Source: Hymenobacter latericoloratus
GTDB taxonomy: Bacteria; Bacteroidota; Bacteroidia; Cytophagales; Hymenobacteraceae
Direction of reading: 5' to 3'
Length of the DNA: 64,000 nucleotides
Assembly (NCBI RefSeq): GCF_014199535.1
Contig: NZ_JACHNV010000003.1
Location: 62,001 to 126,000 of the forward strand
This document shows, one piece after another, positions 1 to 8,179 of the stretch; within the stretch, counting starts at the first letter, position 1, and each line of letters starts with the position of its first letter. The position numbers and the translations under genes are program-made. The notes under the pieces were generated by a model, which was given only the letters and a program-made list of their open reading frames with translations, made no database searches and had not been told where the DNA came from.

Positions 1-206
1 CGGGCTACTACTCCCAAACTTTCCTGGTGACCGGCCACGTGCCCGCCTATAGCACCCTCGATGCCCAGGTCAGCTACCGCCTGCCTACCCCCAACCTGCG
101 CCTGAAGCTGGGCGCCAGCAACCTGCTGAATCAGTACTATGTGAGTTACCTCGGCGGCCCCAGCGTGGGCGGACTATACTACCTGCAGGTGACGTACGGA
201 CTGTAA
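1..206 (+). CDS. TonB-dependent receptor, C-terminal fragment (cut by window edge)
   Basis: The frame starting at base 3 reads 67 codons to a TAA at 204-206. The residues include a DAQVSYRL strand, a KLGASNLLNQYY segment and a final QVTYGL. This is the usual end of an outer-membrane TonB-dependent beta-barrel: an 'NLLN.YY' turn followed by a last strand ending in an aromatic or hydrophobic residue. The gene starts upstream of the window, so the plug and the TonB box are not visible and the ligand cannot be inferred. It runs in the same direction as the metal or siderophore genes that follow, but a promoter at 334-342 separates it from them. Confidence 0.8.
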   Translation, partial: GYYSQTFLVTGHVPAYSTLDAQVSYRLPTPNLRLKLGASNLLNQYYVSYLGGPSVGGLYYLQVTYGL

Positions 207-290
207 GCACTGACCTGCTCCGCTTGCCGGGTTACCGCGAAGCATAGGGGGTAGGGGGCGCCCTAGTAGCAGCCGGTTTCAGCCTAAGGC

Positions 291-329
291 ATTTATTAAA
301 TATGCAACAATGATGCATATTTAATAAAT
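291..329. promoter_or_regulatory. Perfect 16-bp inverted repeat, likely operator
   Basis: The arms ATTTATTAAATATGCA (291-306) and its exact reverse complement (314-329) are separated by 7 bases. The repeat ends four bases upstream of a good -7 element at 334-342, so it covers the -33 region and spacer. A dimeric repressor or activator bound here would control the small exported protein and perhaps the receptor after it. It does not resemble the Fur-like palindromes at 24713 and 33810. The regulator is unknown. Confidence 0.6.
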
Positions 330-333
330 ATCC

Positions 334-342
334 TACCTTTGC
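334..342 (+). promoter_or_regulatory. Bacteroidota -7 promoter element
   Basis: TACCTTTGC matches the Bacteroidota primary sigma factor -7 consensus TAnnTTTGC. Transcription would begin near 348, leaving a very short leader before the GTG at 369. A six-codon mini-ORF (348-368) starts with two ATG codons and ends in a TAA directly abutting that GTG. Confidence 0.55.
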
Positions 343-368
343 CGGATATGATGCAGAAACAAGGGTAA

Positions 369-719
369 GTGCATACAGGACGCAGACTAATAGCGTGGTG
401 GCTGTTGAGCCTGCTACTTCGGGTGTTGGCACCCGAGGCCGCTATCCTGCGCCTGCACTTCCACCAGCACACCGAGGATGCGCCCCTGACCAGCAGTACG
501 GTCACGTTGGGCAAGCACAAGGCTATGCTGTCGGCTAAGCACCAGCACTGTTCTACGGAGCAGCTGTACAATGCGCCTTTTCAGCCGGCTGTGCGTATCA
601 AACTGCCGGAACCCGTGCGCCTGTTAGCCTACGCGGTCTACCGGCCGCAGGCCCCCGTATGCCGGGCCTCACACCTGCTGGATGGGGCTTCGCTACGCGG
701 GCCGCCGGCTCGCGCCTAG
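369..719 (+). CDS. Small His-rich exported protein, DUF2946-like
   Basis: The 116-residue protein has a hydrophobic N-terminus (about residues 8-26) and then an LRLHFHQHTED stretch, a KHQHC segment and a C-terminal LRGPPARA. A His/Cys-containing exported protein that ends in RGPP is the pattern of DUF2946-like proteins, which commonly sit next to TonB receptors for metals; this assignment is by resemblance only. The chosen start is GTG, because the ATG codons just upstream run into a stop. An adjacent promoter with a strong palindrome suggests tight regulation. Metal binding by the histidines and cysteine is plausible but not shown. Receptor 975-3404 follows on the same strand. Confidence 0.5.
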   Translation: MHTGRRLIAWWLLSLLLRVLAPEAAILRLHFHQHTEDAPLTSSTVTLGKHKAMLSAKHQHCSTEQLYNAPFQPAVRIKLPEPVRLLAYAVYRPQAPVCRASHLLDGASLRGPPARA

Positions 720-974
720 TCTTGATTTAGGCTGCTACCCCCTCCGGGGTAGGGTAACCTGCCGTGCCTATCCGGCTGCGCTGCTAATTCCGCGCCCGTA
801 GTGGCCTGCGTCCTTTTTCCGGCAGCCTGAATTCAGGCTAGTGGGCTCCTGCTGTATTTCAGCGGGTCGTCCGGCGCGGTGGGCGTGTAACGGCCTCCCC
901 CTTCTTCCTCTGTTTTTCTGGTTTATTATCAGGAGCTGATGCCTCAGCTCACGGGCCCGGTGTGGCCCTGTCCT

Positions 975-3404
975 ATGCCCCGCATTCTACTGGTTCTACT
1001 GCTCGTTCTTCCCCAATTGGCCCTGGGCCAACTCTCCGGCCACATCAGCGGCCACCTCATCAGCCCTACCGGCCAGACCCTAGAGGGCGTTATGGTGGTA
1101 GAGAAAAGCGGGCGGTTTTCTGCCCTTTCTGACGCCGAAGGGCATTTCTCCCTTGATCAGCTGCCCCTGGCTGAGTATACGCTCATCACCCGCAGCCTGA
1201 GTCACCAGCAGGAGCAGCGCACGGTTATCCTGAGCGCCGAAACGCCCGCCTTGGTAGTCGATTTTACCCTGCGCGCCAGCACCAATGCCCTGCAGGAAGT
1301 GGAAGTGCTGGGCCGCAAGGAAACCACCTACAAGAGTAACTACAGCTTTGTGGGCACCAAAACGGCCACTGCGCTAAAAGACGTGCCACAGTCCATTTCT
1401 ACGGTCACCAAGGAGCTGATGGAGGACCGCCAGGCCCTGCGCTTGCCCGACGTGGTGAAAAACATTGCCGGCGTCACGCAGTACTCCCACTACGACGACC
1501 TGACCATCCGGGGCTTCCGCAACGGCTACGAAAGCGGCTTCCGTCTCCTCAACGGGTTGCGCTCGGGTTTCAGCTACGGCAACTCCTTTACCCAAGCTCC
1601 CCTGACCGTGAACCTGGAGCGGGTGGAGGTGCTGAAAGGTCCCGGCGCGGCTCTGTACGGCGACATCAACCCCGGCGGCACGGTGAACATGGTCACTAAA
1701 AAGCCGCTTGATGTGGCCCGCAAGGCAGTGAGCTTCTCCAACGGCAGCTTCAATACCTCCCGCGCCACGGCCGATTTCACGGGGCCGATGAACGAGCGGA
1801 AAAACCTGCTCTACCGCTTCAACGCGGGCTTCGAGAAGTCCAATACCTTCCGCGACGTGAACGACACCCGCTCCGTGATGGTGGCGCCCACGGTCACCTT
1901 TCTGCCCACCGACAACACCACCCTCAACGCCGAGCTGGTGTACACCCACATCGACGGCTACCTCGACCGGGGGCTTGCCATTCGGGGGGGCGACTTGTAC
2001 GCCCTGCCGCGCTCCTTTACCCTGAGCCAGCCGAGCGACTATTTCCGCACCAGCACCTACTATCTCAACGCCTCGCTTAACCACAAATTCACCGACTGGC
2101 TGTCGCTGAACGCCTCCTACCTCGACTTCACCTACAACGAAGACCTGAGCGAACACCGCACCCTGAATTCCTATGCCGACGCGCCGGCCAACACGGTGAT
2201 GAACCTGCGCTATTTCGACCGCCGCGCCGAGGAGTACACCAAAAACCTGGCGGCCTACTTCGCCCTGAACCGCTTTACCGGCTCGGTGGCCCACAAAGTG
2301 GTGCTGGGCGTCGACTACATCCGCTTCAACACGGATAAGCAAAGTACCATGTTTGAAGCGCGGCAGAAGCTGGTGGATGGGGTGAAATCTCCCCTGACCT
2401 TCGACCTGAAGAACCCGGTGTATGAAATCCAGGACCCCACTAAGTACATCCGCCGGCCGCTGCCCCTGTTCTTCATCGACTACATCAACTCGGTGTACCA
2501 CACCACGGGCATTTATGTGCAGGACCAGCTTACCGTAACGCCGCGCCTGAGCCTGCTGCTGGGGGCCCGCTACGAGCTATTTGCCGATGAGCGCGACTAC
2601 CCCGACGGGTCGCAGACCATTCCGCAGCGCCGGCTGCTGCCCCGCGCTGGCCTTACCTACGCCCTGCGTGACAACCTGAACTACTTCGCCAGCTACAGCG
2701 CGGGCTTCCGGCCCCTGAAGCCGGAGCTGCTGCGCTTTCCGGAGCGCTACGGCCGCGCTACTCCCTTCGATACCGAAACCAGCTACCAGGTAGAAACCGG
2801 CCTGAAGGGGGAGTTTTTCGATAAAGCTCTGTTTGGCACCCTGGCCGTGTATCAGATAGATAAGCGCAACCAACTTGTGCCAACCAATGCGCTGATGCCT
2901 GACGGAACGACCATCTACCGCCAGAATGATTTGGTCCGTTCGCGTGGGGCCGAAGTGGAGCTGACCGGCAACCTGCTTCCGAATCTGAATCTGAACGCCA
3001 CTTACGCCTTCAACCACTCCGAGGTACTGGATGCTGCGCTGGCGGTGGAGGAGGGCCAGCCCCTGGCCAACTCGCCCAAGCATTCGGCGGGTTTGTGGAC
3101 CAAGTATACCTTCACTCTACCTGCCCTGCGCGGCCTGGGAGTGGCCTTCGGTGGCAACTACGTAGCTGCCCGCCGTACCGAAAACCAGGTGACCAATACC
3201 ACGACGGGGGAGGAGTACTGGGGGCACTGGCCTTCCTACACCGTGCTCGATGCGGCCCTGTTCTATACCGTGGACAAGTTCAACTTCCACCTGAACGTGA
3301 ACAACCTGCTCGACCGGTACTACTTCGTGGGCGGGTATGACTACTTCCGCACCAGCCCCGGCGCCCCGCGCAACTTCATGGCTACCGTGGGCTACACCTT
3401 CTAA
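975..3404 (+). CDS. TonB-dependent siderophore-type receptor
   Basis: The protein of about 809 residues has a signal peptide (MPRILLVLLLVLPQLALGQ), a carboxypeptidase-regulatory-like beta-sandwich (about 20-110), a plug domain with VPQSISTVTKELMEDR and an ERVEVLKGPGAALYG motif, and a 22-strand-type barrel ending in ATVGYTF. The plug motifs are those of the siderophore receptor subfamily (FhuA/FecA-like). I start at ATG 975 because the peptide from there is a clean signal sequence; an in-frame ATG at 939 adds 12 residues with no signal character. The ATPase and two permeases downstream suggest a complete uptake or efflux unit. The substrate (siderophore, other metal chelate) cannot be read from the sequence. 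Confidence 0.88.
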   Translation: MPRILLVLLLVLPQLALGQLSGHISGHLISPTGQTLEGVMVVEKSGRFSALSDAEGHFSLDQLPLAEYTLITRSLSHQQEQRTVILSAETPALVVDFTLRASTNALQEVEVLGRKETTYKSNYSFVGTKTATALKDVPQSISTVTKELMEDRQALRLPDVVKNIAGVTQYSHYDDLTIRGFRNGYESGFRLLNGLRSGFSYGNSFTQAPLTVNLERVEVLKGPGAALYGDINPGGTVNMVTKKPLDVARKAVSFSNGSFNTSRATADFTGPMNERKNLLYRFNAGFEKSNTFRDVNDTRSVMVAPTVTFLPTDNTTLNAELVYTHIDGYLDRGLAIRGGDLYALPRSFTLSQPSDYFRTSTYYLNASLNHKFTDWLSLNASYLDFTYNEDLSEHRTLNSYADAPANTVMNLRYFDRRAEEYTKNLAAYFALNRFTGSVAHKVVLGVDYIRFNTDKQSTMFEARQKLVDGVKSPLTFDLKNPVYEIQDPTKYIRRPLPLFFIDYINSVYHTTGIYVQDQLTVTPRLSLLLGARYELFADERDYPDGSQTIPQRRLLPRAGLTYALRDNLNYFASYSAGFRPLKPELLRFPERYGRATPFDTETSYQVETGLKGEFFDKALFGTLAVYQIDKRNQLVPTNALMPDGTTIYRQNDLVRSRGAEVELTGNLLPNLNLNATYAFNHSEVLDAALAVEEGQPLANSPKHSAGLWTKYTFTLPALRGLGVAFGGNYVAARRTENQVTNTTTGEEYWGHWPSYTVLDAALFYTVDKFNFHLNVNNLLDRYYFVGGYDYFRTSPGAPRNFMATVGYTF

Positions 3405-3410
3405 GGGGCG

Positions 3411-3603
3411 CCTCACCCCCCGGCCCCCTCTCCGAAAAAGGAGAGGGGGTGCCAGCCGTCAGCAACCTCCGCAACGCGCGGAACTGGTCGGCGCGAGTAA
3501 GGTCGCTTAACTCACCTCACCCTGCATTCATCAATCTTTTCACTTAAACGCCTGCGCCGCCGTGGCTCCCCCTCTCCCCCGGAGAGGGGGCCGGGGGGTG
3601 AGG
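3411..3603. repeat. Long inverted repeat between receptor and ABC ATPase
   Basis: A perfect 23-bp arm at 3411-3433 (begins CCTCACCCCCCGG) is repeated inverted at 3581-3603. The left arm also begins a local hairpin with the GGAGAGGGGG at 3440-3449, and the right arm does the same with CCCCCTCTCC at 3568-3578. The element fills most of the gap between two same-strand genes. C-rich palindromes of this kind are common intergenic repeats in this kind of genome. It could attenuate transcription into the ABC genes. Confidence 0.65.
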
Positions 3604-3611
3604 CCCCTACT

Positions 3612-4322
3612 ATGAACTACATTCTGGAAGCGCGCGACTTGCGCAAGGAGTACCCTAATAAACTGGCCCTACAAGGGCTGAACCTGCAAATTGAGCCGGG
3701 AGAGGTGTTTTGCCTGCTCGGCCAGAACGGCGCGGGCAAATCCACGACCATCAACCTGTTCCTGGGCTTCATTGCGCCAACGTCGGGGGCGGCCTTCGTG
3801 AACGGGTTGGAGGTAGCCCTCAATCCGCTCAAGATCAAGGAGCACCTGGCCTACATTCCCGAAAACGTGATGCTCTACCCCCACCTGACAGGCCTGGAAA
3901 ACCTGGCCTTGTTCAGCAGTCTGGCGGGTTTTAAATACAAAGAGGCAGAGCTGCTCGACTACCTGCACCACGCCGGCTTGCCGGCCGAGGCGGTGCGGCG
4001 GCGGGTGGGCACCTACTCCAAGGGCATGCGCCAGAAAGTAGGCATTGCCATTGCCGTGGCCAAGCACGCCAAAGTGCTGCTGCTGGATGAGCCTACCTCC
4101 GGCCTCGACCCCAAAGCCTCCAATGAGTTTTCGCAGCTGCTTACCCAGCTAAGCGCCGAGGGCACGGCCGTGCTCATGGCTACCCACGACATCTTCCGGG
4201 CCAAGGAGGTAGGAACCCGCGTGGGCATTATGCGGGAGGGCGAGCTAGTGGATGTGCGCCCCACGGCGGCCCTGAACGCCCAGGAGCTGGAGCAGCTTTA
4301 CCTCACCTACATGCACAACTAG
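3612..4322 (+). CDS. ABC transporter ATP-binding protein
   Basis: The 236-residue ATPase has Walker A GQNGAGKST (about 37-45), the signature YSKGMRQK (about 136-143), Walker B LLLDEPTSGLDP and a switch histidine in ATHD. It is most like the ATPase subunits that pair with ABC-2 type permeases (NosF/CcmA-like drug or metal exporters). The next gene begins 10 bases after its stop and a second permease follows, so ATPase and two permeases form one operon. Transported substrate unknown; the TonB receptor upstream makes a metal or siderophore link reasonable. Confidence 0.9.
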   Translation: MNYILEARDLRKEYPNKLALQGLNLQIEPGEVFCLLGQNGAGKSTTINLFLGFIAPTSGAAFVNGLEVALNPLKIKEHLAYIPENVMLYPHLTGLENLALFSSLAGFKYKEAELLDYLHHAGLPAEAVRRRVGTYSKGMRQKVGIAIAVAKHAKVLLLDEPTSGLDPKASNEFSQLLTQLSAEGTAVLMATHDIFRAKEVGTRVGIMREGELVDVRPTAALNAQELEQLYLTYMHN

Positions 4323-4332
4323 CCCACCCCCG

Positions 4333-5751
4333 ATGATGCATAGTATTGCGCAAAAAGAATTCGTCAGCACCCTGCGCGACAAGCGTTTCCTGGTGCTGAG
4401 CGTGCTGGTGCTGGCCTTGCTGCTGGCCGCTACCCTGGTGGGGCGGGCCAGCTACCAGACCCTGCAGCAGGAGCGCCAGTTGGCCCAGGAAACCGTCAAT
4501 GACCAGTTTCGCCACCAGCCGGCGCGGCACCCGCACCGCGTGGCCCACTACGGCTCCTTTGCCTTTCGGCCCCGCTCCGGCCTCAGCCTGCTCGACTCGG
4601 GCGTGGACTCATTCACGGGCACCTCGGTGTTTCTGGAGGCCCACCAGCAGAACAGCGTCAACTTCAGCCAGGCCCAGCAATCAGGCTCCCTGATTCGGTT
4701 TGGGGAAATGACGGTGGCCTTCGTGCTGCAAATGCTGGTACCGTTGCTCATCATCTTCCTGTGCTTCGGGGCCTTCACCCAGGAGCGCGAAACGGGTACG
4801 CTGAAGCTGCTGCTCAGTCAGGGCGTATCCTTGCGGCAAGTGGCCTGGGGCAAGATTGTAGGGTACAGCCGCGCTGTGGCCCTGGTGGTTGCCCCGGCTC
4901 TGGCCCTGGCCGCCGCGCTGCTGTTCGGGACCGAGGAGTTTGCTTCCGGCGCTGACCTAGTAGGGCGGCTGGGGCTGTTTGTGCTGAGCTACGCCGTATA
5001 CTTCTTCCTGTTCATTGTGGGGGCCGTGGTGGTATCGGCGGTGCAGGCCAGCTCCCGGGCGGCGCTGGTGACGCTGCTGGGCCTCTGGATTCTGGGCTGC
5101 ATCATTCTGCCCAAAGCCACCGCCAACCTGGGCGCCACGCTCTACCCCGCCGTGACTAAGGCCCAGATGGACGCCGACGTGCACGAAGAAGCCCAGCACG
5201 GCATCAACGGCCACGACCCGCAGGACCAACGCTCGGCCGCCCTGAAGGCCGGGCTGCTCAAAAAGTACGGCGTCGATTCGGAGGAGAAGCTGCCGGTGAG
5301 CGTGGGTGGCATTGTAATGAGTGAGAGCGAAGCCTACTCGGCCAAGGTGTACCAGCAGCACTTCGCCGACCTGAATGCCACCTACGAGCGGCAGAACCGC
5401 CTTTCTGATTGGGTAGGGCTGCTAAACCCCTACCAAGCCATCCGGCCCCTGTCCATGGGTCTGGCCGGCTCCGATTTCGCCCACTACGTGCACTTTCAGC
5501 AGGCCGCGGAGGCCTACCGCTATAGCCTGGTGCAGCGCCTGAATGCCCTGCAAGCTAGCATGGGCTACGGCGACAAGGAGCGCAAGCTCGATGCCCACAC
5601 CTGGCAGCAGCTACCCCTCTTTGCTTACCAGGCGCCACCCCTGGGCTGGGCCCTGCCCCGCCTGCTGCTGCCCGTTGTGGCCCTATTGCTTTGGGCCGTG
5701 GGCCTGAGCTGGCTGGGGCTGCGGCTGATTTCCAACTCCCGACTTGCCTGA
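4333..5751 (+). CDS. ABC-2 type permease, DUF3526-like (first of two)
   Basis: The 472-residue membrane protein has one N-terminal transmembrane helix (about 20-38), a long extracytoplasmic loop, a helix around 135-155, then an EREtGTlklLLSQGV segment typical of ABC-2 permeases, and four or more further helices ending near residue 465. A large loop between the last helices (about 275-430) contains LNPYQAIRPLSMGLAGSDFAHY, a layout seen in the DUF3526 permeases. It starts 10 bases after the ATPase and ends 4 bases before its paralogue, so the two permeases probably form a heterodimer. Confidence 0.8.
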   Translation: MMHSIAQKEFVSTLRDKRFLVLSVLVLALLLAATLVGRASYQTLQQERQLAQETVNDQFRHQPARHPHRVAHYGSFAFRPRSGLSLLDSGVDSFTGTSVFLEAHQQNSVNFSQAQQSGSLIRFGEMTVAFVLQMLVPLLIIFLCFGAFTQERETGTLKLLLSQGVSLRQVAWGKIVGYSRAVALVVAPALALAAALLFGTEEFASGADLVGRLGLFVLSYAVYFFLFIVGAVVVSAVQASSRAALVTLLGLWILGCIILPKATANLGATLYPAVTKAQMDADVHEEAQHGINGHDPQDQRSAALKAGLLKKYGVDSEEKLPVSVGGIVMSESEAYSAKVYQQHFADLNATYERQNRLSDWVGLLNPYQAIRPLSMGLAGSDFAHYVHFQQAAEAYRYSLVQRLNALQASMGYGDKERKLDAHTWQQLPLFAYQAPPLGWALPRLLLPVVALLLWAVGLSWLGLRLISNSRLA

Positions 5752-5755
5752 TCTG

Positions 5756-7138
5756 ATGAGAATATTCTGGCTTCTGTTTTCCTACGAGTGGCGACACTTC
5801 CGCGCCGCCAAAGGGCTGGTGCTACTGTGCGCCTTACTGCTACTCACGGGCCTCTACGGCATTTACTACGGCACCACCGAAATTGAGCGCCAACGCCAGC
5901 ACCTTACCACCCTGCCCGAGCTCACGCGCCGCAACGTGGAGGAGCTCAAGGTGAAGTTTCCTGGCCCCGCCGATGCCGGCGACATTGGCTACTACCACAC
6001 CACCTACGCCGTGCACCACCCCGATGCCTGGGCGGCCCTCTCCCTGGGCCAGCGCGACGTAAATCCCTACTACGTGAAGCTGCGCCTGCTGGGCCTGCAA
6101 AACCAGCTCTACGCCACCGACAACACCAACCCCATGAAGGTGCTCAGCGGCAACTTCGACCTGGCGTTTGTGTTGGTGTACTTGTTTCCGCTGCTCATCA
6201 TTGCCCTGAGCTTTAACCTGCTGTCCAGTGAGCGGGAAGAAGGCATCCTGACGTTGCTGCTGGCCCAGCCCGTAAGTTCTGGCGTGGTAGTGGGCGCCAA
6301 GCTGGCTTTCCGTCTGGCCGTGGTGCTAGGGCTGGCCTGGCTGCTCTCCGTCGTGGGCATGCTGTGGGCCCAGGTGCCGCTGGATGGCCGTATGGTTACC
6401 TGGCTGGGCCTGAGCACGCTGTACTGCCTATTTTGGTTCGGGGTAGCGCTGATTATCACGGCCTTGCAGCGCACGTCGGCTTTTAATGCGGTAACCCTGC
6501 TGGGCGTGTGGCTGCTGCTAGTGGTGCTGGTGCCCAGCCTGCTGAACCTGGGCGTGGCCGCCGCCCGCCCCGTACCGCAGGGCATTGAGCTGACCATCAA
6601 GCAGCGCGAGGAAATTCATGCCGGCTGGGACCGGCCGAAAACCCAGACCATGAACCGGTTCTTTGCCCTGTATCCGCAGTGGCGCGACACGGCCACCATC
6701 CGGGAGCGGTTTGTGTGGCGCTGGTACTACGCCTTCCAGCACCTCGGCGACTTGGCCGTGGCCAAGCAAGCCGCCGCCTACGCTAACGGCCTCCAGCAGC
6801 GCTACGACCTAGTAGAGAAATTGAATCTACTCTCCCCGGCCATCAACGCCCAGAGCAGCCTCAACGCCCTGGCCGGCACCGACTTGCCAACCCACCTGAA
6901 GTTTCAGCGCAGCGCCACTGCCTACCACGATGCGCTCCGGGCCTTTTACTACCCCTTCCTGTTCCGCAAAGTCGAGTTCACCCACGCCGATTATGCCCAG
7001 GAGCCTACCCACACCTTCACCAGCCAACCCGAGTTGGACACCGCGCTGCGCGGCCTCGGCAAGTTGCTGTTGAGCGTGGGGGGCGTATTTGCGGCCGGAC
7101 TGCTGCTGCTCCGGGCGCGGCCCATCAATCCGCGCTAG
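5756..7138 (+). CDS. ABC-2 type permease, DUF3526-like (second of two)
   Basis: This 460-residue protein is paralogous to the preceding permease: N-terminal helix (about 16-34), periplasmic loop, a cytoplasmic SEREEGILTLLLAQPVS segment matching the EREtGTlklLLSQ of its neighbour, a cluster of helices, and a second large loop with LNLLSPAINAQSSLNALAGTDLPTHLKFQ, which parallels the neighbour's LLNPYQAIRPLSMGL. I start at ATG 5756, 4 bases after the previous stop; an upstream TTG would overlap that gene. Together with genes 3612 and 4333 it makes a complete transporter. Confidence 0.8.
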   Translation: MRIFWLLFSYEWRHFRAAKGLVLLCALLLLTGLYGIYYGTTEIERQRQHLTTLPELTRRNVEELKVKFPGPADAGDIGYYHTTYAVHHPDAWAALSLGQRDVNPYYVKLRLLGLQNQLYATDNTNPMKVLSGNFDLAFVLVYLFPLLIIALSFNLLSSEREEGILTLLLAQPVSSGVVVGAKLAFRLAVVLGLAWLLSVVGMLWAQVPLDGRMVTWLGLSTLYCLFWFGVALIITALQRTSAFNAVTLLGVWLLLVVLVPSLLNLGVAAARPVPQGIELTIKQREEIHAGWDRPKTQTMNRFFALYPQWRDTATIRERFVWRWYYAFQHLGDLAVAKQAAAYANGLQQRYDLVEKLNLLSPAINAQSSLNALAGTDLPTHLKFQRSATAYHDALRAFYYPFLFRKVEFTHADYAQEPTHTFTSQPELDTALRGLGKLLLSVGGVFAAGLLLLRARPINPR

Positions 7139-7177
7139 GATTTAGCCAGCAGGGGCAGAAAGACGCAACCGCAGCCG

Positions 7178-7528
7178 CTAGTGACCTTCCTCCACGAATT
7201 GACGCAGGCGCCGACGGGTGATGGTCTGGTTGTTCCAGTAGAATGAATCGGCCATTTCCCGTCGGTTCAGCGTGGCATCCGACTGTTGGCTGAGCCAGCT
7301 TACGAAAGCTGCCCGGTCGGGGAAGGGTCGGGCGTAGGGTGGGCGCTCATCCAGGGTGTTCAGGCCCTGCAACTGCCCATCCCAGACTTCGGCGTAGATA
7401 AATGTGCCTTCTACGCAGGCCAGCCCGAGGCCACCATAGTCGCGGTGGTAGGGCACCAGCGTCCGGCCCGCGGCCAAGGCATCGGCTACCTGCTCGGCTA
7501 ATGGCAACCCGTAGGCGCGTGGGGGCAT
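7178..7528 (-). CDS. Hypothetical protein, 116 residues
   Basis: A soluble protein with no signal peptide or transmembrane segment. Visible features are a PYHRDYGGLGLACVEGTFIYAEVWDG core and a C-terminal TITRRRLRQFVEEGH. I do not recognise a family. It is convergent with the ABC permease gene and 16 bases downstream of the lipoprotein gene 7545-8132 on the same strand, so the two may be co-transcribed. GC-rich codon use like its neighbours and a clean ATG support a real gene. Confidence 0.6.
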   Translation of the reverse strand: MPPRAYGLPLAEQVADALAAGRTLVPYHRDYGGLGLACVEGTFIYAEVWDGQLQGLNTLDERPPYARPFPDRAAFVSWLSQQSDATLNRREMADSFYWNNQTITRRRLRQFVEEGH

Positions 7529-7544
7529 GGCGGCTATAGTGGGG

Positions 7545-8132
7545 CTAGTACTCTAGCACGTCGTCAATCTTATAGCCCTGGTCCGTTTGGAGCACCTTGA
7601 TGTCGCCCTGGTTATCCATTTTGTAGGTCACGTCCCGGATGGTAACGTTAAAGAGGTACCCGTTATCCTTGGTGCGCTCTTTGAACGTGCAGCGCGTGAC
7701 TTTCAGGTTGCCGTAATCCTGAGCGGTGAACAGGAAGCCACCCGTGCCCACGTACTTGGTATTGTACTGGCCCGCCCACTTCTTTTCGAAGTCCGCTATT
7801 GCCTTATCCTGATCCTCCGCAAATTCCAGGTTGATGGATTCGAGCTTGTAGGCTTTGTAGCGCCGGGTGTAAATGCCAGCGGTAGTATCCGTATCGGCCT
7901 TGGCATCGGCGCCGGGGCTGTCCGTGTGGTAGTAGTCTTCCACGCTGGTCATGAGCCATTGCCGGGCACCGGCTACATCATCAGCGGCGGCCTCGGATGC
8001 TGTAGGTTGAGTGGGCGTCTGGGGTGCGCCTGCTGCGGGCGTGGAGGCAGCGGCTGGTGTTTCAGTGGGTTGGGTCTGGCAAGCCGTGAGCAGGCCCGCT
8101 AAGGCGGAAAGCGGCAACAGGAATTTAAGCAT
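7545..8132 (-). CDS. Lipoprotein of unknown function
   Basis: From ATG 8132 the protein is 195 residues and begins with a lipoprotein signal peptide ending in the lipobox LLTAC. A low-complexity Thr/Ala/Pro linker (about 22-55) follows, then a folded domain with YYHTDSPGADAKADTDTTAG and a C-terminal DNQGDIKVLQTDQGYKIDDVLEY. An upstream in-frame start adds 35 residues, but that extension is not hydrophobic and would bury the lipobox, so I reject it. The repeated 'VTYKMDNQGDIKV' type strands suggest a small beta-rich, NTF2- or lipocalin-like domain, which I cannot name. Located in the periplasm or on a membrane. Confidence 0.7.
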   Translation of the reverse strand: MLKFLLPLSALAGLLTACQTQPTETPAAASTPAAGAPQTPTQPTASEAAADDVAGARQWLMTSVEDYYHTDSPGADAKADTDTTAGIYTRRYKAYKLESINLEFAEDQDKAIADFEKKWAGQYNTKYVGTGGFLFTAQDYGNLKVTRCTFKERTKDNGYLFNVTIRDVTYKMDNQGDIKVLQTDQGYKIDDVLEY

Positions 8133-8179
8133 ACAGGCATCTGGCGAATAGAGGGGGGTGAATAAAGAAAATCCTCTTC

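Noticed and set aside
1374..2501. Long minus-strand reading frame opposite the receptor gene
   Set aside because: It is a shadow of the plus-strand TonB receptor: no signal, domain or start context, and a Val/His/Gly-rich composition typical of antisense frames in GC-rich DNA.
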